Of a stretch of 64,000 bases of DNA, positions 8,837 to 16,638 are shown one piece after another. The translations under genes were made by a program, and so were the position numbers. Numbering within the stretch: position 1 is the first letter of the stretch; every line of letters starts with the position of its first letter. The stretch is from NCBI RefSeq assembly GCF_000252995.1, contig NC_015761.1, positions 1,922,001-1,986,000 on the forward strand. Direction: 5' to 3'. Under the pieces are notes generated by a model, which made no database searches, was not told where the DNA came from, and worked only from the letters and a program-made list of their open reading frames with translations. Source of the DNA: Salmonella bongori NCTC 12419 (lineage in GTDB: Bacteria; Pseudomonadota; Gammaproteobacteria; Enterobacterales; Enterobacteriaceae).

Positions 8837-9169
8837 ATGAAACCTCTCATTTTTACTCTTTCACTGCTGGCCCTGACGGGATGCACTATTACTCGACAAG
8901 CCCAGGTCAGCGAAGCCAGTCCGATAAGCGGCATTGTGCGTCTGACGTATAATCAACCGCTATTTTTTACTTCACGCACTGATGACTATGTTTCTCATGG
9001 CACAGCAACACGCGAATGCCAGCAGATGGGCTATGCTGATGCCGTCTCATTTGGTCAGCCGGTAGGAACCTGTAGCATGTATGCGGGCTCTTTGTGTCTG
9101 AACACAAGATATACCCTCTCATGGCAATGCCGGGGGGTAGCGGTCCCGCAAATAATGTCGCTTTATTAG
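8837..9169 (+). CDS. yecR: Lipoprotein YecR
   Basis: The 110-residue protein starts MKPLIFTLSLLALTGCTITR, a clear lipoprotein signal with lipobox LTGC and the lipidated cysteine at residue 16. Three or four further cysteines in the second half could form disulfides. In E. coli yecR is activated by FlhDC, although its role is unknown. It lies between ftnB/yecJ and ftnA as in E. coli. Confidence 0.88.
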   Translation: MKPLIFTLSLLALTGCTITRQAQVSEASPISGIVRLTYNQPLFFTSRTDDYVSHGTATRECQQMGYADAVSFGQPVGTCSMYAGSLCLNTRYTLSWQCRGVAVPQIMSLY

Positions 9170-9401
9170 TCGCGTTGCACGATCAGCATTAATACCACAT
9201 CAGGGAGGAGATAACCCTGGCGCTATTGCCAGCATGAGGGGGCTGGCTCTCCTTTATCTTATCTACAATGGCGCTAATGCGTTTTATTCCCATTCGTATT
9301 TTTAATAATTAAATTTAATATTTTACCTTTTGCAAATAATAAAATAACAAATTATAGTGGCGCCACATCACCCTATCTTTTGCTATTTGTGGAGCAGAAC
9401 C

Positions 9402-9899
9402 ATGCTAAAAACAGAAATAATCGACAAGCTGAATGAGCAAATGAATCTGGAGTTATACTCCTCCCTGCTCTATCAACAGATGAGCGCGTGGTGCAGCTAT
9501 CATAGTTTTGAAGGCGCAGCTGCATTTCTTCGTCGTCATGCGCAAGAAGAGATGACACATATGCAACGCCTGTTCGACTATCTGACTGATACCGGAAGCC
9601 TGCCGCGCATTCATACTGTTTCTTCACCATTTGCTGAATATACCTCACTGGATGAACTGTTCCGCGCCACCTATGAGCATGAGCAGCTAATTACGCAAAA
9701 AATTAATGAACTGGCTCATGCTGCAATGACCAGCCAGGATTATCCGACATTTAATTTCTTACAGTGGTATGTTGCAGAACAGCATGAAGAAGAAAAATTA
9801 TTTAAATCCGTTATTGATAAATTAACGCTGGCAGGAAAAAGTGGTGAAGGGCTTTATTTTATCGATAAAGAACTCTCCACGCTTGATACACAAAATTAA
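9402..9899 (+). CDS. ftnA: Ferritin FtnA, main iron store
   Basis: This 165-residue non-heme ferritin assembles as a 24-mer shell and oxidises Fe2+ at an intrasubunit di-iron site. All site residues are in place by direct count: Glu17, Glu50, His53, Glu94, Gln127 and Glu130. The ATG at 9402 follows GGAG; the frame extends 15 codons upstream with no ribosome site. A strong hairpin follows the gene. In enterics ftnA rises with iron through Fur. Confidence 0.96.
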   Translation: MLKTEIIDKLNEQMNLELYSSLLYQQMSAWCSYHSFEGAAAFLRRHAQEEMTHMQRLFDYLTDTGSLPRIHTVSSPFAEYTSLDELFRATYEHEQLITQKINELAHAAMTSQDYPTFNFLQWYVAEQHEEEKLFKSVIDKLTLAGKSGEGLYFIDKELSTLDTQN

Positions 9900-9914
9900 T
9901 CCCGTATTTTCTTG

Positions 9915-9939
9915 CACGGTGAGACGCACTCTCACCGTG
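9915..9939. terminator. Hairpin between ftnA and yecH
   Basis: A 10-bp perfect stem (CACGGTGAGA and its complement) with a 5-base loop lies between the convergent genes ftnA and yecH. It lacks a strong T run, so it is a probable but not classical terminator. Confidence 0.5.
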
Positions 9940-9944
9940 GTGTA

Positions 9945-10184
9945 TTAATGGCGGCAGATTTTACTTTCATGCGTAGAAAACCCGCCATCTACGGCAATAA
10001 ACTTTCCTTTTGCCGCCAGAAATGCAACCAATTCCGCAGCCGTCATATCTGACGCTGAGCAGGTGTGAAATCGCGCTCGTTCGCCAAAACGCGCTTTAAT
10101 AGCTGCCTCCAGTGAGGCATGCGTGTACTGCTCACCAGACTCAATCATCATGTTGAGCACTTCATGACCATGAATAGAACCCAT
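9945..10184 (-). CDS. yecH: YecH family small metal-binding protein
   Basis: The 79-residue protein starts MGSIHGHEVLNMM and has conserved His and Cys residues (HGHEV, FHTCSA, HESKICRH) that give the family its putative metal-binding label. No signal peptide is visible. It is divergent from tyrP and convergent with ftnA, as in E. coli. Function is unproven. Confidence 0.85.
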   Translation of the reverse strand: MGSIHGHEVLNMMIESGEQYTHASLEAAIKARFGERARFHTCSASDMTAAELVAFLAAKGKFIAVDGGFSTHESKICRH

Positions 10185-10299
10185 AACTCCTCCTTAATAA
10201 AACCCGTAGCCTACTGGGTCCGTATGTGAACGGCTTTGCGCTAGCGCAGGTTTAGCGCGAGTGCGGAGAGCTCTTTTACCTCTGGTTCAGGTATGTGAT

Positions 10300-10340
10300 T
10301 GTAAAGATTGTTATACACACATTGTAACGACCATTTGACG
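10300..10340 (+). promoter_or_regulatory. Two TyrR boxes controlling tyrP
   Basis: TGTAAA-N6-TATACA at 10300-10317 is a strong match to TGTAAA-N6-TTTACA. A weaker box, TGTAAC-N6-TTGACG, lies at 10323-10340. The two starts are exactly 23 bases apart, the strong/weak paired arrangement known for E. coli tyrP, where TyrR represses with tyrosine and activates with phenylalanine. Confidence 0.8.
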
Positions 10341-10408
10341 AAAATAGCGTAATGCCTTACCCTGCGCGGCGGATATCACCCTTTTTTCTTATCGGGGTAG
10401 TAGAAAGC

Positions 10409-11620
10409 GTGAAGAACAGAACTCTGGGCAGTATTTTTATCGTGGCAGGCACAACTATCGGCGCCGGGATGCTGGCCATGCCGCTGGCAGCGGCAGGCGT
10501 TGGTTTTAGCGTCACACTGGGACTGTTGATTGGACTATGGGCGCTAATGTGTTATACCGCGCTGCTGTTACTTGAAGTCTATCAACATGTTCCGGCGGAT
10601 ACCGGACTTGGCTCGTTGGCAAAACGCTATCTTGGACGTTACGGACAGTGGCTTACGGGTTTCAGTATGATGTTCTTAATGTATGCGCTCACCGCTGCCT
10701 ATATCTCCGGGGCCGGGGAATTACTGGCCTCCAGTATTAATAGCTGGGTTGGCGCCACGTTATCTCCTGCTTCTGGTGTACTACTGTTCACCTTTGTTGC
10801 CGGTGGCGTGGTATGTATCGGTACATCGCTGGTCGATCTTTTTAATCGGTTTCTGTTTAGCGCGAAGATCATTTTTTTGGTCATCATGCTTGCACTGCTC
10901 ATGCCACATATTCATAAAGTGAATCTTCTTACACTCCCTTTACAGCAGGGACTGGCGTTATCCGCGATACCGGTTATTTTTACTTCCTTCGGTTTTCACG
11001 GGAGCGTACCGAGTATTGTAAGTTATATGAACGGCAACATCCGCAGGCTGCGCTGGGTCTTTATAACCGGTAGCGCCATTCCGTTAGTGGCCTATATTTT
11101 CTGGCAGCTCGCCACACTGGGAAGCATTGATTCGCCGACATTCCGGGGGCTGCTGGCCAATCATGCCGGCTTGAATGGCCTGCTGCAGGCTCTCAGAGAC
11201 GTGGTCGCCTCGCCACATGTCGAACTGGCAGTCCACCTGTTTGCCGATCTGGCGTTGGCGACCTCTTTCCTGGGCGTAGCGCTGGGATTATTTGATTATC
11301 TGGCCGATCTGTTCCAGCGCCGTGGTACCGTGTCCGGACGTATGCAAACCGGGTTAATTACGTTTCTACCGCCGCTGGCGTTTGCCCTTTTCTACCCACG
11401 CGGGTTTGTTATGGCTTTAGGCTATGCTGGCGTGGCGCTGGCAGTGCTGGCGCTGCTCATCCCTGCCATGCTGGTCTGGCAATGCCGAAAACAGAATCCT
11501 CAGGCGGAATATCGTGTGGCAGGCGGCACCCCGGCGCTGGCGCTGGTATTTCTCTGCGGCATTGTCGTGATCGGCGTCCAGTTTTCGATTGCAATAGGGT
11601 TTCTGCCCGACCCGGGTTAA
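10409..11620 (+). CDS. tyrP: Tyrosine-specific transporter TyrP
   Basis: This 403-residue inner-membrane permease of the aromatic amino acid family has about eleven membrane segments. The first contains FIVAGTTIGAGMLAMPLAAAG, the unwound substrate-binding helix typical of this fold. The start is a GTG giving VKNRTLGSIFIVAG, which matches E. coli TyrP; the 19 codons before it are not family-like. It imports tyrosine with protons. It is a single gene behind TyrR boxes. Confidence 0.96.
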   Translation: MKNRTLGSIFIVAGTTIGAGMLAMPLAAAGVGFSVTLGLLIGLWALMCYTALLLLEVYQHVPADTGLGSLAKRYLGRYGQWLTGFSMMFLMYALTAAYISGAGELLASSINSWVGATLSPASGVLLFTFVAGGVVCIGTSLVDLFNRFLFSAKIIFLVIMLALLMPHIHKVNLLTLPLQQGLALSAIPVIFTSFGFHGSVPSIVSYMNGNIRRLRWVFITGSAIPLVAYIFWQLATLGSIDSPTFRGLLANHAGLNGLLQALRDVVASPHVELAVHLFADLALATSFLGVALGLFDYLADLFQRRGTVSGRMQTGLITFLPPLAFALFYPRGFVMALGYAGVALAVLALLIPAMLVWQCRKQNPQAEYRVAGGTPALALVFLCGIVVIGVQFSIAIGFLPDPG

Positions 11621-11684
11621 TGTACCGGGCCGGGATACCCCATTCAGGCCCGATAGCGTCTTGCCCGGGCGAATTTACCAGGAG

Positions 11685-12350
11685 TTAGTGTAGGCAGCAC
11701 TGCTTAAATTTTTTGCCACTCCCGCATGGGCAAGGATCGTTACGTCCCACTTTCACCTCTGCTTTTACCGGCACCTGTAGCGGTACGGTGTGCGGATGCG
11801 CCATCCACCAGGCGTGCAGTTCAAGCGCCGCGAAGCGGATAGCGTCAACGCTTTTATCAAACGCTTCCGGAGTCATTTTATCCAGCTGGTCAAAGTTTTC
11901 TTCCGTACCATGCAAAGCAATCGCTTCCAGCGCCGGTTTTAACGTATCCGGCAGATCAGACCAGTCAGATAGCGAAACCCCGCGCATGTAACCAAAGCAC
12001 CATTCTTCGGCAATCGTTATTTCATGACCGTCAACTTCACGCAGGCCAAACAGCGGCTCAAACTGCTCTGGATAGTCTTCAAGCCGGGCGGCCGTGTCCG
12101 CCATATGCTGGAACACAAGATTCATAAAACGCGTCATTTCTTTTTCAGATGTCCAGCGCGGTACATACGCGGGTCCACCCCATATTGCCACCAGCCACTG
12201 TTCTGGCTCGATGGGATGTGGAGAACTCAGTACCGCAGTAAGCAAACCGTCCAGTTCCGCGACATCCAGAATGGCGTGCTCGGTATTGTATTTCGTTAAC
12301 ACATCATCCAGCCACTCCAGTTCGCTTTCGTTTAATGGTTCCATTTTCAT
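11685..12350 (-). CDS. yecA: YecA, UPF0149 protein with SEC-C motif
   Basis: The 221-residue cytoplasmic protein has an N-terminal UPF0149 (YgfB-like) helical domain and a C-terminal SEC-C zinc motif, GRNDPCPCGSGKKFKQCC, the same metal-binding tail as SecA. E. coli YecA (also named AscA) has been reported to associate with ribosomes and SecA-type pathways. The start at MKMEPLNESELEW is chosen by family match; 29 extra codons upstream lack support. It is convergent with tyrP. Confidence 0.93.
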   Translation of the reverse strand: MKMEPLNESELEWLDDVLTKYNTEHAILDVAELDGLLTAVLSSPHPIEPEQWLVAIWGGPAYVPRWTSEKEMTRFMNLVFQHMADTAARLEDYPEQFEPLFGLREVDGHEITIAEEWCFGYMRGVSLSDWSDLPDTLKPALEAIALHGTEENFDQLDKMTPEAFDKSVDAIRFAALELHAWWMAHPHTVPLQVPVKAEVKVGRNDPCPCGSGKKFKQCCLH

Positions 12351-12780
12351 AACGCTTTTCCTCAGTAATGATTTCCGCCTGTAGGTCTCTGACATGGCAG
12401 CGGATAAAATAATTTTTGCAGGCAGTTGGGATGGCAACCATCAGGGGCCAGATTAACACGAAATGGGGAGGATTCCGGAAGTTAACGCACAAAAGGAGGA
12501 TTGGGACACAGGTTTTCCGGTAAGAAGCGGTCAAATCGCCTTAAAAGCAGGAATGTGAATCCAGGGTTAACGCCCCATCCAGGACGGTTATGGCGAAGTA
12601 CCTGTTAGCCCCCCGCATTCCTCATGGCAGCGAATGCACTGTTACTCTATATGCGTAAAATATCTTCACTTCTTATTGAAACCCGGAATTCTTTACGCCA
12701 GCGTAATAATGACTACGCTGGCATTGTTCAATACATAAAAGAATTTTAAAGGTTTCGCGCCTTATTATACTCAGGCTACC
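12351..12780. other. Intergenic region between yecA and the hypothetical gene
   Basis: No gene is supported in these 430 bases. A 9-bp perfect stem with an 8-base loop (GCCAGCGTA and its complement, 12697-12722) is visible, without a T run. It lies just downstream of the 108-residue gene on the minus strand and may end its transcript. Confidence 0.5.
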
Positions 12781-13107
12781 TTATACAACCGCTGCGGATA
12801 AATAAATCCGCCCTCTTAAATAGAGCTCATTTTCAGTAAAAAAACGCTTAATGAGTTCATCTACCGTCTCCCTGTCAGAAGAAAAGGTTATTTCCATAAA
12901 GAGAGTATCGTACCCTATCTTGATATTTTTATTATTACAATAATCCCGAATCTCATCCTGCACAGTCAGCAACGGCAGACTAAATGTATATCGTGGTTGT
13001 GATTCTTTTTTCACCGCTTTCTCAAAAACTTTCGTCACCAGTTCACCAACATCACGCTCCGACCGGGAACTACTATTAAAATGTAATACACTACGTCTTT
13101 TTACCAC
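12781..13107 (-). CDS. Hypothetical protein, 108 residues
   Basis: I do not recognise this protein. It starts with GTG after GGAGG and reads MVKRRSVLHFNSS. It is soluble, basic at the N-terminus and has an acidic-aromatic C-terminal half (TVDELIKRFFTENELYLRG), somewhat like the small DUF1493-type proteins of Salmonella; that is only a resemblance. It has no signal or membrane segment. It lies between yecA and ecgA in a patch absent from E. coli at this place. Confidence 0.6.
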   Translation of the reverse strand: MVKRRSVLHFNSSSRSERDVGELVTKVFEKAVKKESQPRYTFSLPLLTVQDEIRDYCNNKNIKIGYDTLFMEITFSSDRETVDELIKRFFTENELYLRGRIYLSAAVV

Positions 13108-13331
13108 CCAGCCTCCCGCCAGATACCCCTAACTCACTCATACTCCAGTGTATAAGCAACATGACTACATCCAGAATCAACCTGGATAATATTTCAAATA
13201 AATGCCCCGTACTATAGCGCATCCCTTTTTCAGACACAGTCTACAGAGATACCGCCTTTATAGCCACCGTAAGCGGTATGCTCAACCACGTCTTCCGCGC
13301 GAATAGCAGCAGCTGACATTACCCCGTACGC

Positions 13332-14765
13332 TTATTCTATATAACCGAGTTTAAACAGTTTCTTGCCCGCCAGCGATCCCAATGCTGGATATTCAGGATA
13401 AATACGAAGCAGTGGGAAAAAGACCGCCTCGCCTATAATACTTCGGCTATTAGCATCATTCGGGCGTAATCCCCAGATATTTTGATAGGTGACCGGGACT
13501 ACCTGTCCCTTAATGGTTGTGTTACCGATATACAGCATTATATGGCCTGGAATGTAGACCAGCGTTGTAAACGGTTTACCATATCTGGTGAGATAATCGA
13601 TCCGCATTAAGGTATTTTGATTACTGAGATCGACGATGCGCCTGGCACCTTCCACCTGCGCTGTTGAATGTCTGGACAGGAATATACCGAACGGCATCAA
13701 CAAACTGCGAATTTCGGCAGAACAATCATTATAGAAGTTAAAATTTCCCCAGCCGTAAGGAACACCAGCCATTGATTTCATTAGCACAGCAATATTTTCT
13801 GGTGTCATCTTCCACGGCATCGCTGTAAACGCTTTGCCGCTCAGCCAAACCCAGTGGATGGACGCCCGGCCATTGCTGTTGCGAACCGGCACGGCAATCA
13901 GGAAAAATCCCGCTCGTTGCTGCCGGAATGGTAAAATGGCACCTGGCCGTCCGGTAAAATAATAGACGTCAGCGGTATGAACCGAGACCGGTTCGCTGAT
14001 AAACGCCCCCAACTGCTTGTTAGCAAGCGATACCCACTGCGTAACAAATTTCTGATCCGCGCTGGCAATATCTTCACTATGAACCCAGCCTGTTACCGCC
14101 GGTGCAACCACATAGTGCCAGCGCTGGTCTCTACTCTCCGTCAGCGTATATACTGGCGTGCCAGGGCGCAGCGAGGACATTTGTACATTATCAAAAGGGT
14201 ACCCCTCGCCCGCCAGGCGGGGATCGTTAAATAGTGGATCATCCGTCGGCAGCGCTCTGACTAAACTCTCTCTGACCATGATACCCCGTCGGGAGGGATG
14301 ATATATATTGTCAATCTGCGTATTCGCATTCTCTCTGATCTCTCGCTTCCAGTGAGGTAAATAACGTCTGAAGTTTTCGCCCCAATACGTACTGCCATCA
14401 CTAAGGTACTGTTTAATAGCGGCATCCCGGGTCTGTTCTGCGTTTCTTTTCAGCAGTGCGGTAATATAAAAGGCATTCCATGGCGAGTGCGCCTCGCTGT
14501 CCATGCCGAAATAATGGGATTTAAGCGCGTTAAAGTAACGTTGTTGGGTTGCACTATCAATAACCGGAATAGCGAACCCCGTCGAGTCCGGAGGTATCCA
14601 TTTATCGACCGATTGCGAATAATTGGCTAACGGAAAACGCGTTTTTGTCGGATCAATATAGCTCTCCCTTGAAATCTCACTTTTGTCTGTGGATCGGTAG
14701 GTCGTCTGGTGGCAGGCGGCAAGACACAATGGCATCAATAAAATAGCCCAGACTTTGTTTTGCAT
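13332..14765 (-). CDS. ecgA: Lipoprotein NlpC/P60 peptidoglycan endopeptidase EcgA
   Basis: The 477-residue protein begins MQNKVWAILLMPLCLAACHQ, a lipoprotein signal with cysteine 18 after LAA. A middle SH3-like region (about residues 190-310, including PGTPVYTLTES and GWVHSEDIA) precedes an NlpC/P60 catalytic domain. The catalytic Cys348 lies in FYNDCSAEIRSLLMPFG, His408 in YIPGHIMLYIG, and a polar third residue near VTYQNIWG. It matches my memory of Salmonella EcgA, a D,L-endopeptidase that cuts peptidoglycan stem peptides and is induced through PhoP inside host cells. GGAGA precedes the ATG. The E. coli locus lacks it. Confidence 0.85.
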   Translation of the reverse strand: MQNKVWAILLMPLCLAACHQTTYRSTDKSEISRESYIDPTKTRFPLANYSQSVDKWIPPDSTGFAIPVIDSATQQRYFNALKSHYFGMDSEAHSPWNAFYITALLKRNAEQTRDAAIKQYLSDGSTYWGENFRRYLPHWKREIRENANTQIDNIYHPSRRGIMVRESLVRALPTDDPLFNDPRLAGEGYPFDNVQMSSLRPGTPVYTLTESRDQRWHYVVAPAVTGWVHSEDIASADQKFVTQWVSLANKQLGAFISEPVSVHTADVYYFTGRPGAILPFRQQRAGFFLIAVPVRNSNGRASIHWVWLSGKAFTAMPWKMTPENIAVLMKSMAGVPYGWGNFNFYNDCSAEIRSLLMPFGIFLSRHSTAQVEGARRIVDLSNQNTLMRIDYLTRYGKPFTTLVYIPGHIMLYIGNTTIKGQVVPVTYQNIWGLRPNDANSRSIIGEAVFFPLLRIYPEYPALGSLAGKKLFKLGYIE

Positions 14766-14898
14766 CTACGTCTCCATAAAGACAGAAATGTACATTATGC
14801 ATACTGACTAAAACGGCTCTTCACGAAAACCACAAATTACCTGTAGTTGACCTCTTATTCAGGCATTATTGTAAAACGTGATTAAAGTATGATGCAGT

Positions 14899-14916
14899 TC
14901 ACATTATATTATGTGA
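14899..14916. promoter_or_regulatory. 18-bp palindromic site upstream of ecgA
   Basis: TCACAT-TATATT-ATGTGA has perfect 6-bp arms. It lies 134 bases before the ecgA start and downstream of the next gene. It looks like an operator, but the half-site order is the reverse of CRP, so I do not assign a regulator. Confidence 0.4.
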
Positions 14917-14977
14917 TTCGTATTAGCCTGTTAGTTCACGCTTCTCTATATTTCCGCCAGAAGTATCGCGTAAACCG

Positions 14978-15268
14978 CTAATTTGCATAAACACTCCACT
15001 GATAAGCACCCGTTTTTTTCAAACAATACAGACTGTAGCGTGTTGATTCGGATATTTTTATAAATTCTGTAAAATGATCGGCATCGACGTAGCCAATGAA
15101 ACTGGCATTACTGCATGTTATGCTGGCATTGTCCTGCGGTATAGTATGAACTGGCTCATCATTTTCGGGGGAATACAGAAGAAAAGCGACCAGAACAACG
15201 ATGCCGATCATTGTGAGGTAAACGATACTAATAAATACTTTGGCGCTATCGGTATACTGACGAGACAT
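14978..15268 (-). CDS. Small single-pass membrane protein, 96 residues
   Basis: I do not recognise this protein by name. The ATG at 15268 is chosen because AGAGGG lies at good spacing; the frame is open 48 codons further upstream without a ribosome site. It reads MSRQYTDSAKVFISIVYLTM, with one hydrophobic segment at about residues 10-31 (VFISIVYLTMIGIVVLVAFL), then a roughly 65-residue likely periplasmic tail with three cysteines. It precedes ecgA on the same strand, 212 bases apart, so co-regulation is possible but not shown. Confidence 0.65.
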   Translation of the reverse strand: MSRQYTDSAKVFISIVYLTMIGIVVLVAFLLYSPENDEPVHTIPQDNASITCSNASFIGYVDADHFTEFIKISESTRYSLYCLKKTGAYQWSVYAN

Positions 15269-15581
15269 ATTATCCCTCTTGACATAGCAGAAATAAAATA
15301 TATCAGCATTTATATACGGATAAACCAATTTTACGGACTGATTTACCTGTTGTTTAATTATTTCCCTGGCGTCAGTTCTATGTAACGGAAGAAGGAGAGC
15401 GATTGTAGTCAATGTAATGATGGCAGAAAACGATAGATTGCTGCAATATGCGCTTATTTACCGCAACGATGGACACCGTGAATGCGCTCACGAGCGGAAT
15501 GATAAACGCAAGGCACAAAAAAACCACCCGTAGGTGGTTTCACGACACTGCTTATTGCTTTGATTATTCTTGTCTTTCCCA
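15269..15581. other. Intergenic region before the tRNA cluster, with tRNA terminator
   Basis: There is no gene here. The last part holds the terminator of the tRNA operon; the rest is upstream DNA of the 96-residue gene. One GGTTTA element reads on the minus strand near 15320, half of a PhoP box, which is too weak to call. Confidence 0.5.
15517..15540 (-). terminator. Terminator of the Gly-Cys-Leu tRNA operon
   Basis: An 8-bp stem (AAACCACC and its complement) with a 4-base loop is followed on the minus strand by seven T. It lies 42 bases after the 3' end of tRNA-Leu. Confidence 0.85.
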
Positions 15582-15668
15582 TGGTACCCGGAGCGGGACT
15601 TGAACCCGCACAGCGCGAACGCCGAGGGATTTTAAATCCCTTGTGTCTACCGATTCCACCATCCGGGC
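15582..15668 (-). tRNA. leuZ: tRNA-Leu (anticodon TAA)
   Basis: These 87 bases fold as a class II tRNA with a long variable arm, GGGATT-TAA-AATCCC around the anticodon, and an encoded CCA end. It is last in the glyW-cysT-leuZ operon and matches the E. coli order. Confidence 0.97.
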
Positions 15669-15680
15669 TCGGGAAAAAAG

Positions 15681-15754
15681 TGGAGGCGCGTTCCGGAGTC
15701 GAACCGGACTAGACGGATTTGCAATCCGCTACATAACCGCTTTGTTAACGCGCC
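15681..15754 (-). tRNA. cysT: tRNA-Cys (anticodon GCA)
   Basis: This 74-base tRNA has anticodon GCA in the loop of the CGGATT arm, T arm GGTTCGACTCC and an encoded CCA. It is the middle gene of the tRNA operon. Confidence 0.97.
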
Positions 15755-15806
15755 AAATTCTTCATGTCTTTCGACATGCATCCGCTTTCTGCCGATGCCT
15801 TTAAAC

Positions 15807-15882
<76 letters not shown>

Positions 15883-16033
15883 ACTATCAAGTAACTTTAT
15901 TAATCACTTGATTTTGTTATCGTCTGGCAATCAGTGCTGCCGTTCGATGCGTTGCATTCTACTTACCTGACGCACTGAGTCAACGATATTTTTCGTCACC
16001 CACGATCGTTTGCTGAAATTTGCGGCGAAACGA

Positions 16034-16582
16034 TCACTGATCAAGCAAATCTCCGCGTGCAGCGCTCAAATATTGCAACATTGACCACAGCGTGAGCACT
16101 GCTGCGACAAAGAAAAGCGCGATACCAGCGTATTCAACCCACATATTTGGACGCCACAACAGCCACGCCAGCGCCACCATCTGCGCAGTCGTTTTGACTT
16201 TACCGATCCAGGAGACCGCAACACTGCTGCGCTTGCCCAGTTCCGCCATCCATTCACGCAAAGCAGAGATGATAATTTCGCGGGCGATCATCGTCGCCGC
16301 CGGGAGCGTCACCCACCAGCTATGATAATGCTCGGTGACCAGCACCATGGCTATCGCCACCAGCACCTTGTCGGCAACGGGATCAAGAAAGGCACCGAAA
16401 CGCGTGCTCTGGTTCCAACGACGCGCCAGGAAACCGTCAAACCAGTCGGTAATAGCGGCAATACAGAAAATCAGCGCGCTGACCATGGGCGCCCAGGCGA
16501 AGGGCAAATAAAACACCACGACAAAGAATGGAATCAGGATGACGCGAAACAGCGTGAGCAACGTAGGGATATTAAATTGCAT
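16034..16582 (-). CDS. pgsA: Phosphatidylglycerophosphate synthase
   Basis: PgsA transfers glycerol-3-phosphate to CDP-diacylglycerol, the committed step to phosphatidylglycerol and cardiolipin. The 182-residue inner-membrane protein has several hydrophobic segments. It carries the CDP-alcohol phosphotransferase motif AAITDWFDGFLARRWNQSTRFGAFLDPVADK, given here in part: D-(x)2-D-G, then G-(x)3-D-(x)3-D. The motif sits after the first membrane helix, as in the family. It follows uvrC with a 56-base gap, the usual uvrY-uvrC-pgsA order. It is essential in E. coli. Confidence 0.97.
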   Translation of the reverse strand: MQFNIPTLLTLFRVILIPFFVVVFYLPFAWAPMVSALIFCIAAITDWFDGFLARRWNQSTRFGAFLDPVADKVLVAIAMVLVTEHYHSWWVTLPAATMIAREIIISALREWMAELGKRSSVAVSWIGKVKTTAQMVALAWLLWRPNMWVEYAGIALFFVAAVLTLWSMLQYLSAARGDLLDQ

Positions 16583-16638
16583 AGTGACGGGTAACTATCT
16601 GTTGTCAGTGAAATTACCCCTATGTTGCTACAGTGGCC

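Noticed and set aside
14899..14916. CRP site before ecgA
   Set aside because: The half sites are in the order TCACA...TGTGA, the reverse of the CRP arrangement.
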